A stretch of 64,000 nt of DNA from Chelydra serpentina (Eukaryota; Chordata; Testudines; Chelydridae), in the NCBI GenBank assembly GCA_037349315.1, contig JBAIAC010000057.1, positions 4,898,001 through 4,962,000 of the forward strand, read 5' to 3'. Each line of letters begins with the position of its first letter. Within the stretch, counting starts at the first letter, position 1. The position numbers were made by a program, and so were the translations under genes. Below are positions 58,801 through 64,000 of the stretch, one piece after another. A model generated the notes under the pieces. That model was not told the origin of the DNA and did not search any database. It saw nothing but the letters and a program-made list of their open reading frames with translations.

Positions 58801-59091
58801 GGGGAGCCGGGCAGGAAGCGAGGGATCTCCCCACCCCTCCCCTCCAGCGCACACCCATCTCCCGCTCTTACCGGGCTGGTTGAGTTGCAGAGTGCTCTTG
58901 CTCCACTGGGACAGCCCCACGATAGCCACCATCTTGGCCCCGAGGCTGGAGCGCCTCTTCTTGTTGGAGGTGATGCTGGCCGAGTCCGGGTTGCCCCCGT
59001 GGCTCTTCTCCACGTTGTACATCTCGCCGCTGATGCTGGAGCTGCGGACCACATTTTTAGCCGAGGAGGAACTAGTCTCCCCGTTAAACAT
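36713..59091 (-). CDS. RIMS3: RIMS3, regulating synaptic membrane exocytosis 3 (RIM3), complete coding region
   Basis: Six exons (220, 142, 113, 102, 140, 213 nt) join to 309 residues plus TAA, against about 308 in human. RIMS3 is a short RIM family member at the presynaptic active zone that modulates calcium channels and vesicle exocytosis. Residues 1-120 are a Ser-rich, basic N-terminus (RSSSISGE, KKRRSSLGAKMVAIVGLSQW, KKLRSNIRRSTETGIAVEMR); about 155-280 form the C2B domain (QLEVEVIQARGL, TYVKVYLLENG, KKKTKMAKKTWDPFYQQALL, VIVWGDYGRMDHKCFMGMAQ); the tail ends LTRRLSQSSLESSTSPSCP. The C2B domain of RIMs lacks the usual calcium ligands. RIMS4 is the closest alternative, but the N-terminus and tail fit RIMS3. 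Synteny with SMAP2 agrees with human 1p34. All introns are GT-AG. Confidence 0.95.
37135..37330 (+). repeat. MIR-like ancient SINE
   Basis: Motif order matches a MIR core: CCGTCTCTGACACCGACTCG, AACCAAGTCTCTCAGCCTCT, CTGCAAAATGGGGCATTATA, then GGATGTTGTGAAGATGAGTT. In a RIMS3 intron. Confidence 0.5.
37809..37991 (+). repeat. Tortoise Pol III/SINE with an alternative CR1 tail
   Basis: The tRNA-like head and middle (GGGGGGAGGGATAGCTCAGT through CCATTTAGGGATCTGGGGCA) are almost identical to the copy at 17867. After AAAAATCTGTC it switches to GGCAGGGAACTGGACTCGAT and CTTTCAAGGTCTTTCCAGTT, a different CR1 3' tail, like that at 4785. The terminal ATTCTATG repeats are short. Confidence 0.85.
38202..38341 (-). 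CDS. RIMS3: RIMS3 exon: C2B core
   Basis: The minus-strand acceptor is CCAATGCAG and the donor GTGAAG. After the split Ala codon it encodes TYVKVYLLENGTCLAKKKTK, MAKKTWDPFYQQALLFDEGP and QGRVLQ. The polybasic KKKTKMAKK strand is the C2 polybasic patch. Confidence 0.95.
39058..39159 (-). CDS. RIMS3: RIMS3 exon: C2B start
   Basis: The minus-strand acceptor is CTGTCCTAG and the donor GTAGGT. It encodes GDVHIGMIDRSGQLEVEVIQ then ARGLTPKLGSKSIP plus one base. This is the first beta strands of the C2B domain. Confidence 0.95.
40538..40551. repeat. Poly-G run (G14)
   Basis: Fourteen uninterrupted G in a RIMS3 intron. A similar G14 run lies at 41088-41101. Confidence 0.9.
41131..41243. mobile_element. 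Short hAT-type MITE
   Basis: Exact 13-bp terminal inverted repeats, CAGTGTTTCTCAA and TTGAGAAACACTG, bound a 113-bp unit with GGGACCGGCACCAGTCCACG inside. This is the usual form of short hAT-like elements in reptiles. I could not confirm an 8-bp target duplication. Confidence 0.75.
42314..42426 (-). CDS. RIMS3: RIMS3 exon: linker before C2B
   Basis: The minus-strand acceptor is TTTATCTCAG and the donor GTGAGT. It completes a Thr codon, then encodes FIFPMTRLGAESQFSDFLDG and LGPAQIVGRQTLATPPM. The segment AESQFSDFLDGLGPAQIVGR is the RIM-family signature just before the C2B domain. Confidence 0.95.
43290..43431 (-). CDS. RIMS3: RIMS3 exon: basic Ser/Thr-rich N-terminal region
   Basis: The minus-strand acceptor is GCTTCCAG and the donor GTAAGG. 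It encodes DGGPKKLRSNIRRSTETGIA, VEMRNRVTRQGSRESTDGST and NSNSSDG plus two bases. Conserved across RIMS3 and RIMS4. Confidence 0.95.
43628..43770 (+). repeat. MIR-like SINE with tRNA-related head
   Basis: GTCTAGTGGTTAGAGCAGTA is the tRNA-like start. It is followed by CGGGCAAGTCACCACCTCCT and TGCCTCAGTTTCCCCATCTC, the conserved MIR core. Confidence 0.65.
44495..45058 (+). mobile_element. CR1 LINE, 5'-truncated, end of ORF2 plus 3' tail
   Basis: A frame at 44501-45016 gives CR1 ORF2 C-terminal sequence: MDKLEKVQRRGTKMMKGLEN, LFSLTSEDRTRSNGLKLQWF, RLDIRKNFPTVRIVKSWNKF and PREVVESPSLEVFKNKLDKH. The non-coding end reads GGGGCTGGACTAGATGACTT and finishes TTTCTATGATTCC. CR1 is the main LINE of turtles and birds. 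The frame is open over 171 codons, but the 5' end is missing and a small in-frame gap and insertion are present, so it is dead. Confidence 0.9.
45916..46262. mobile_element. hAT-type non-autonomous element
   Basis: The ends CAGGGATTCTCAACC and GGTTGAGAGCCACTG are inverted repeats matching 12 of 15. The flanking 8-mers CACCAGAG and CACTAGAA agree at six of eight, consistent with a decayed hAT duplication. The GC-rich inside has internal repeats of GGCTTCAGCCCCA-G-TGG type. Confidence 0.75.
47696..47709. promoter_or_regulatory. RFX X-box-like motif (GTTGCCATGGTAAT)
   Basis: It fits the X-box pattern GTNRCC-(0-3)-RGYAAC except for the last base. In the large RIMS3 intron, 2 kb from a perfect match. 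Function inferred only. Confidence 0.35.
48121..48180. repeat. Fragment of a palindrome-ended repeat (GGGGTGAAATTCACCCC)
   Basis: The end GGGGTGAAATTCACCCC is an almost perfect palindrome, followed by AGTGTAGGGGGCGGGTGCCA. The same end starts the element at 63864. Confidence 0.5.
48590..48745 (+). repeat. MIR-like SINE fragment
   Basis: CACATGACCTGGGGTAAGTC, TGTGACTCAGTTTCCCCATC and GGGAGGTAGTGAGAGCTGAA appear in MIR core order. Confidence 0.6.
49537..49551. repeat. Poly-G run (G15)
   Basis: Fifteen uninterrupted G in the large RIMS3 intron, with a C12 run at 49797-49808 nearby. Confidence 0.9.
49749..49762. promoter_or_regulatory. Perfect 14-bp palindrome, RFX X-box consensus (GTTGCCATGGCAAC)
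   Basis: The sequence is a perfect palindrome and matches the RFX X-box with a 2-bp spacer. It lies in the large RIMS3 intron in a GC-rich patch. RFX factors act in neuronal and ciliary genes. Binding is not shown by sequence alone. Confidence 0.45.
50370..50490 (-). repeat. MIR-like SINE, reverse orientation
   Basis: CCCCCTTTTACAGATGGAGA, AACTGAGGCACTCCGTGGGG and TGCCCAAGGTCACACAGTGA are the reverse complement of the MIR core. Confidence 0.65.
50700..50985 (+). repeat. CR1/L3-like LINE 3' fragment
   Basis: GGTTGCTACCAGGGTCAGGA and later GGCAGGAAACTAGACGAGAC, CTGATCTGATACGGCAGTGC resemble the 3' region of old CR1/L3 elements in reptiles. Diverged. Confidence 0.45.
52165..52300. repeat. 'GGCACCTAAAT' reptile repeat copy
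   Basis: TTAGGCTCCTAACTCCAGAT, TAGGCACCTAAATAAAAGTG and TTTCAGAGGTGCC, with imperfect inverted arms, recur at 4.2, 58.07 and 62.55 kb. Confidence 0.45.
53698..53830. repeat. LINE-tail-like fragment (CATAGATTTG..GATCATCTAGTCTG)
   Basis: TCATAGATTTGTACGGCTCT and CATTATGATCATCTAGTCTG resemble a common reptile repeat end of CR1-related type. Diverged, so the call is tentative. Confidence 0.4.
54364..54540 (+). repeat. MIR-like SINE with tRNA-related head
   Basis: GGATGGCCCAATGGTTAGAG, CTAGCCTAGGACTTGGGAGT and ACAGACTCCCTGTATATAAT lead to GGAGGTGCTGTGAGGATAAA in MIR order. Confidence 0.6.
55454..55474 (-). promoter_or_regulatory. RE1/NRSE-like REST binding site
   Basis: Read on the minus strand, TTCAGCACC is an exact left half-site, followed by a 2-bp spacer AT and GGACA, the first half of the right site. 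The last five bases (AGACT) match GCGCC at one position. That makes 15 of 19 specified positions with canonical spacing. REST silences neuronal genes outside neurons, and this lies within RIMS3, a neuronal gene, about 3.4 kb 3' of its first coding exon. Confidence 0.5.
55740..55838. repeat. (GT)n microsatellite with regular TTTGTTAG interruptions
   Basis: GTGTGTGTGTTTGTTAGTGT repeats in a register of about 16 bp three times, then pure (GT) over roughly 40 bp. The tract is a likely Z-DNA former and length polymorphic. Confidence 0.95.
57036..57430. mobile_element. hAT-type non-autonomous element
   Basis: The ends CAGTGGTTCTCAACC and GGTTGAGAGTCAATG are inverted repeats matching 12 of 15. The AT-rich inside includes GGGGTACATATACCCCCTGC. 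No coding frame. Confidence 0.75.
58055..58290. repeat. 'GGCACCTAAAT' reptile repeats, two adjacent copies
   Basis: TTTCAAAGGTATTTAGGCAC and GTTGGGTGCCTAAATACCTT are inverted arms of one copy. ATTTTCAAAAGTGACTTGGG, CAGGCACCTAAATTTCTCTG and GTAGGCTCCTAAATCGCTTT follow as a second. Confidence 0.55.
58390..58480. repeat. Palindromic repeat (GGTCCAAAACACACTGAAGT core)
   Basis: CCTGGTCCAAAACACACTGA and TCAATGGGGTTTGGATCAGG are inverted arms around GGAAAGATTTCCATTTGC. It is the same style as the ACTTCAATGG-centred repeats elsewhere in the window. Confidence 0.5.
58872..59091 (-). CDS. RIMS3: RIMS3 first coding exon with start codon
   Basis: ATG at 59091 (minus strand) opens MFNGETSSSSAKNVVRSSSI, then SGEMYNVEKSHGGNPDSASI, TSNKKRRSSLGAKMVAIVGL and SQWSKSTLQLNQP, plus one base before GTAAGA. 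The MFNGE start and the VVRSSSISGE block are as in other vertebrate RIMS3 proteins. The exon continues 48 nt upstream as 5' UTR to a TGCAG acceptor. Confidence 0.95.
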
Positions 59092-59139
59092 GGTCGGCTA
59101 GTCGCTCTCCGTCTTGGGAGGGCTCCTGGACAGGGTCAG
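59092..59139 (-). other. RIMS3: RIMS3 5' UTR portion of first coding exon
   Basis: A minus-strand CTCCCCCTGCAG acceptor ends just before 59139, giving 48 nt of leader before the ATG. This implies at least one upstream non-coding exon. I cannot locate it in 59140-64000. Confidence 0.6.
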
Positions 59140-62100
59140 CTGCAGGGGGAGGAAAAAGGAGACCAAGGGGAAAGTCTGTTATGCGCTTTCCACTCACGCG
59201 GCAGCCGGGTCGTTCCCGAGGACTGGGGATGGGAGGCTGCAGCCCAGGGGTGTCCCCCGCCCCCCGGTTTGGAGGAAATACACCTGACCATGCAAAGAAA
59301 AGTCAGTTACGCTGGCTGAGGGGCGTCCGCTCGGATCAGGCGAGTAACATCAGCACGACACAGCTCGGCTGGGAGCGGGAGCGTCCTCTCAGGGCTGTGC
59401 AAAAAACCTGCACGGACCGTGGAACAGGCATCGCCGCGGTGCCATCTTAAGGTTCCAGCCGAGACCAGGCCCCACTGTGCTGCTGTAGCACCTCTGAGAG
59501 ACGGTCCCTGCCCCAGAGAGCTTGGTCTGAACAGACAGGTAACGGGGATGGCGCTCCCTGGCCTATGACTGCCAAGCTGCGGCACAGAGATGAAGTGACA
59601 GGCTCGTAGTCACACAGGGCTTCTGTGGCAGAGCAAGGAAGTGAAACCAGGTCTGAGTCCCAGCCCTGAGCCTTCATCACACGACCAGCCTTCCTCTCTG
59701 GGAAAGTCAGAGGCCAATTATCATGTGACGTTGGGCCTAGGTTAGAGTATCCCCTGTAGCCCGTGTCAAGGCTGCCAGAGCAGCCATGAGTCTCGTGGGT
59801 AGCGTGGAAAGGAGCTTTATGGCCTCCCAGCATGGCCTAGCGGGAAGCAGGACCCCCAGCGCAAACAAGGATGAAGCCCCTGTGGCCTTTGCCCCCTGCT
59901 CAGGTGGCATAGGGGATAGTCCGGCCCATGGGCTTGAGAAACGGAGCTGGGGCTGTGCTTTGGCCCAGCATTTCGGGAAGTGGGATGGGATTATTTGCCT
60001 CAGCTCCCCTACCGCTGCCCCCCAACATGCTCTGGCTTAGGTTTAAAGGCACAGTGTGAATCCGCCCCCCCGCCCTCCCCAGCTCAGGGCGTTCTCATCC
60101 CATCACCTTCAGTATCGCGGATGTGCGGCGTGGGGCGGGAAGCCTGGCTCTGGCTGGAGGAGGCTGCATGGGGCTAGCAGGGGGTGAGCGAGGGACCGTG
60201 TGCCTGTGAAAGCTTGTTTAGACGCAGCAGCTTTGCGGCAGAAATTGTCAGGGGAGAATGAAAATCTGCAATACGGAGAAGTGGCTTTCGCAGGTGCTTT
60301 TGGCGACTTCAGTGAGACCTGCCAGCCCTGTGCCAAGTACACCTTGGCTCGTTACCAGGCTGGGCCCCTGCACCCCAGGGGAAGGAAGCCGGAGCACAGG
60401 CCAAGGTTCAGGGAGGCTGTAAACAAGAAATCCCCAGGCAGGCTCAGAGTTTGCCTCAGTGCAGCCTCTATATTTATGTCTTTTGAGCAAGAAGCAAAAC
60501 CAAGGCCCTGACAACTAGCCATCACTAATGGTCTCTTGTAATCCTCCTGACCCCCTCCCAGATTCTGCTGTTAACCCAGTGGTCTGGCCCGGTTGCATCC
60601 TGCTTCATGTATAGTTACTGTGCACGGATAAAACAGTAGCCTTGTTCCACACCAGAAGTGGCTACGTTTCAGTAGGACGGGAAGCGACGCCTATGGGTGC
60701 GTTTGTGGGGAGCGCGTCGGTTTTGCTAATGGGTCTTTTGGGGAGTTCTGGTCTGATAATTGTATTTGTAGGGAGCCGCGATCGACTGAAGTGTGTTGTG
60801 AAGCCTTGTGCATGAGTCCCCACCCTTACGTCTTAGCTGGGCCTTTGCTCCTGGCTTCACACAAATAGACACTGCAAAGGCAGGTGTGACCTGCTGCTGT
60901 CCTGCTAATAGAGAGCTGACAGGGAAACACCACTTCCTCTTCCCTTAACCTCTGCTGCCCAGGGCACACTGATCGCAGGGACCCATCTGCGCCGCACCAG
61001 CTTCCTTTGGGCATCCCTAGAGCAGGCCGCATCTCACAGCCTGGGAGTTCCCAACCCGTCTTTCTGAGCCCTCTTCAGGACGGCGTAGGCGGACAGAATT
61101 CAGTAATCGGGGAGGCTCAGGAGGCAGAGTGGTCTAGAAATGTGAGCCTTTCATCTCAGGAGACTTGGGCACCGCTCCACTGCCTGACATCACAGGGGGA
61201 ACAAGCGCCGTTGTCTTGGTCTAGCCCCCGAAGGGCGGCCCGCAGCACACCACCGCAGGAATTAATACTTGGGAGCGGTCTGGGGCTGGAACAGCAAAGG
61301 GTGCCACACAGCTGAGTGAGGGGCATGGCTGGGGAGGAGCCTGGTACTGGAATAGCAGATAGGCTACAGCTCAGGCGTGAGGTGCCTTGGCAGAGCTGGG
61401 AGGGGCGGGGGGAGCTGGAACAGCAGGGAGGTATAGGTCACGACTGAAGAACATCGGTGGAGCTTGAGACCTTCCTGGATAACCGCTGGCTCTAGCCAAT
61501 GCCTCACCTTCCTAAGTACCACCATTCTCCAAATTCACCCCTAAAGGTCAGAGGAAGGAGGTGGGAAATGGCAGAGACTGGCTTTAATTATCAAGACCAG
61601 ACCAACACACTCAAAATAATGACCACCCCCCCCCCCAACCCTCTAATACATAAACACCAATTACTGCTTGAAAATGCAACCAGCTCGCTTTACTAAAAAT
61701 CCCCTCTGTGTGTACGGCTCCGTGCTTTAATAGTTATGTGACAAATGCCATTTGCCAGACACAGTTAAATCTAATCCACGCTGGGCTGATGAGCTAAGCC
61801 AGGCCTAATGTCCAAACCAGCTGACCGCTCTCAGTGGCTCTGAGCTAGGCGAAATCATGGGCGGGAAATAATGAGTATATGTTGTGGACGTCGGTAGAGG
61901 GAATTTGGATGCAGGCCTCTATTTGAGCAAGGGTCACGCTGACTCTACTCTGCAGTCTTTTCACCCGCTTCTGACGTGAGCCCTGCTTCTACAAATCTCG
62001 CGTTATTACCGACTTCCACAATGTGCATGACCGCTTTAACTGAGGCCCTGATCCTGCAGTTGGATCCCCACAAGCAGATCCTGCAGAGTCCCAGTGAAGT

Positions 62101-62394
62101 CAACAGGAATAACCTGAGTTCAGGAGTCGCCGCATGCAGATCCGATTGCAGGATTGGGACCCAGGGTTTCAGTGCAGTTTGCGTTAGGACCCACTGGTTT
62201 CAGCGGCTCATAGATTTCTGAGAATTAAAAATTACTCTCCAGCCTGTAATTTTCCATGTTAGAACTTAGACCAAAAGAGAATCTTATCAACATTTGAGGA
62301 AAATCCTTCTGGCCATTTCTGAGCTGTCTCTGGGGTGTATGAGGATGGAGGGGGGTTGGATTACAGTTCTCCAAAGACTATTTTTGCTTCATGG

Positions 62395-62530
62395 AAAACA
62401 GGAAGGATGGTTTTGTGGGTAAGGCACTACACTGGAACTCAGGAGACCTGAGTTAAACTGCTGGCTCTGCCACAGACTCCCTGTGTGACCACTGGTGAGT
62501 CATTTAATCTCTTTGGGTCTCTGTAAATCA
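62395..62530 (+). repeat. MIR-like SINE with tRNA-related head
   Basis: GGATGGTTTTGTGGGTAAGG, ACTCAGGAGACCTGAGTTAA and TGCCACAGACTCCCTGTGTG, then a TGAGTCATTTAATCTCTTTG core. Confidence 0.6.
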
Positions 62531-62544
62531 GAGACCATAAGTAA

Positions 62545-62645
62545 AATTAGCAAAAGCACCTAAGTGACTTAGGAGTCTAAATCCCATAGACTTTCACTAA
62601 AATGTTGGCTCCTAAATCACTTTTGAAAGTGGAACTTAGGCAGAA
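62545..62645. repeat. 'AGCACCTAAGTGACTTAGGAG' reptile repeat copy
   Basis: AAAAGCACCTAAGTGACTTA and GGCTCCTAAATCACTTTTGA are inverted arms around ACTTTCACTAAAATG. Confidence 0.5.
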
Positions 62646-63863
62646 TTATTGGGTAAAGATTTCAAAAGTACCTTTCTGCCCTCACTTGTCTGTCTGGTCT
62701 GCGTGGCCTGTAAGCTCTTTGGGGCTGTGTGTACTGCGCCTAGCACAGGGGAGCTTCAGTCTTGGGGCTTCAGGATGCTACTGTGACATACTGATAATTC
62801 ATGAATTGCTCAAATCCTAATAACTTGAAATGTTGCATCCAGCCAGACTTCAAAGAAAAAACCTAATTATACAGTGGTAATTGATTAAATGGGTCTTTGC
62901 ACAGGTGCAGTGAACATCTTTGCTGTTTTAATTAACTTTTGGAGCTGCAATCACAAAGATGCACATGCGCTCACACAAAGAGAACGGCATATTTTGGGCC
63001 AAATGCTGCTATTTACACTGGAGAAATGATGCCTTCCATAGAGAGACCCTTCCTCCCCCTATTGTAAATAGGATCAGGAGCTGAGGGACGGTGTTTCTAG
63101 AAAATCGCTAACTTAACACTGAGCTGAGAATACTTAGGGGATACGGTGTTGATACTGCAGCAAACTAAGAAAGGATGGCAGGACTGGTCCCTAAGCTTGG
63201 AGCTTTGCATTGCACTCCAGTACAGATCTTGTCACCCCCCACTCTGAGTGGTCTCCGATGTCTGCAGTCTTGCAGCCCAGTTTCCCATTGGAGGAGAAAT
63301 CAGTGTCCGGGTGTATTTGCAGTGAAACTTGTTTATTCACCCTATATGCACCAGTCCTTGGACAGAGATGGTCACAAACAGCATGCAGGCAACTCCCTCT
63401 TCCACCAGACTCCACCCAATATCAATGTCTAGTTCCCAGGGAACAACTCTGCCCCAAAGAATCCACTCCAGTTAGACAGATAAAGGCAGAGAGCAAACTC
63501 CTGCCTTGCTGCTTGCAACTGCTCCCCCAAAGAGAAACCCCATCAAAAAACTAACCCCATAGCATGTCTACCAAGACTGAGCAGTGCTCACACCTCAGCA
63601 AAAAGAACTTGTAAGACAATGATACAACGCCACCCGGGGATTCCCACCACGATATTTGTAAATCGTGGTAGAAGGGAGCAAGTGAGAGCTCAGGAATCCA
63701 CAAAGTGGTGCTACTTAGGAATGTACATTTTGGTTGCAAGCCCAGGCCCAAACCTGTCCCGGTCACACCCATGGACTTACCCCTTGAGTTGGTGCCGACA
63801 GCTCAGGCTGGTTATTATTTGAGTTCATTTAGCAGATACTACACCCCTTAATTTGTCTCCTGA

Positions 63864-64000
63864 GGGTGAAATTCACCCCCGTGCAGGGTGCAGAGGACTA
63901 GGCACTTGGCCCCGGCACCACTTTCATCCCACTCTGAGCCCTCAAAATAGATGTCTGTGGTGTGTTCTGGCCCTTCTGCACACAGGTGAATTTCACCCCA
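63864..64000. repeat. Palindrome-ended repeat at window edge
   Basis: GGGTGAAATTCACCCCCGTG at the left and GTGAATTTCACCCCA at the right are inverted ends. The interior shows GTGCAGAGGACTAGGCACTT. It may continue past the window. A related end lies at 48121. Confidence 0.5.

Larger units (their letters stand above)
43432..58871 (-). other. RIMS3: RIMS3 large intron between first and second coding exons
   Basis: A 15.4-kb intron. It contains a CR1 3' fragment (44495-45058), two hAT-type elements (45916-46262, 57036-57430), several MIR-like SINEs, palindromic reptile repeats, a (GT)n tract, G/C runs, an RE1-like site at 55454 and two X-box-like palindromes near 47.7 and 49.75 kb. I found no further coding exon; long frames at 46-50 kb are products of GC-rich sequence. 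Confidence 0.8.
59140..64000 (-). other. RIMS3 5' non-coding intron and flank
   Basis: About 4.9 kb with no supported coding exon. It holds two MIR-like pieces (59570-59690 reverse, 62395-62530), a C11 run at 61626, a 'cctaaat' repeat at 62545 and a palindrome-ended repeat at the window edge. A promoter was not recognisable. Confidence 0.5.

Overview
The window is vertebrate nuclear DNA, most probably from a cryptodiran turtle. Three copies (218-409, 17867-18052, 37809-37991) carry a tRNA-like head with A and B boxes fused to a CR1 LINE tail ending in ATTCTATG repeats. That is the architecture of the tortoise Pol III/SINE. CR1 fragments, hAT-type terminal-inverted-repeat elements, old MIR-like SINEs and several palindromic reptile repeats fill the introns. 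Genes are spliced, with short exons and long introns.

Layout. 1-26.46 kb, plus strand: the 3' nine-tenths of SMAP2, a small ArfGAP for clathrin-coated vesicles. Nine coding exons run from the second half of the zinc finger (13563) to the stop (25446), with a poly(A) signal at 26436. The first coding part (about 34 residues) lies upstream of the window, so 1-13562 is intron. That intron holds an intact, intronless, antisense copy of POLR2E (RNA polymerase subunit RPB5/RPABC1) at 1672-2307 with its own AATAAA and A-tract, i.e. a processed retrocopy. The SMAP2 intron at 15066-16873 has minor-spliceosome (U12-type) signals with a rare GC donor.

28.0-59.1 kb, minus strand: complete coding region of RIMS3 (RIM3, a synaptic active-zone C2-domain protein) in six coding exons, 59091 down to 36713, encoding 309 residues. 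A long 3' UTR probably follows to about 28.0 kb. SMAP2 and RIMS3 are tail to tail with about 1.5 kb between inferred ends. The 15.4-kb RIMS3 intron (43432-58871) holds a strong REST/RE1-like site, two RFX X-box-like palindromes, a (GT)n tract and many repeats. 59.14-64 kb is the 5' side of RIMS3: an intron before a non-coding first exon that I could not place.

The two genes are neighbours by synteny and not by pathway: SMAP2 acts in trans-Golgi/endosome clathrin traffic, RIMS3 in presynaptic exocytosis. I found no bacterial-style system, CRISPR array or rRNA. The most unusual items are the GC-AG U12-type intron, the intact POLR2E retrocopy in a genome type where CR1 rarely copies polyadenylated mRNA, the RE1-like site in RIMS3, and two hairpin repeats each flanked by an exact 12-bp target duplication.
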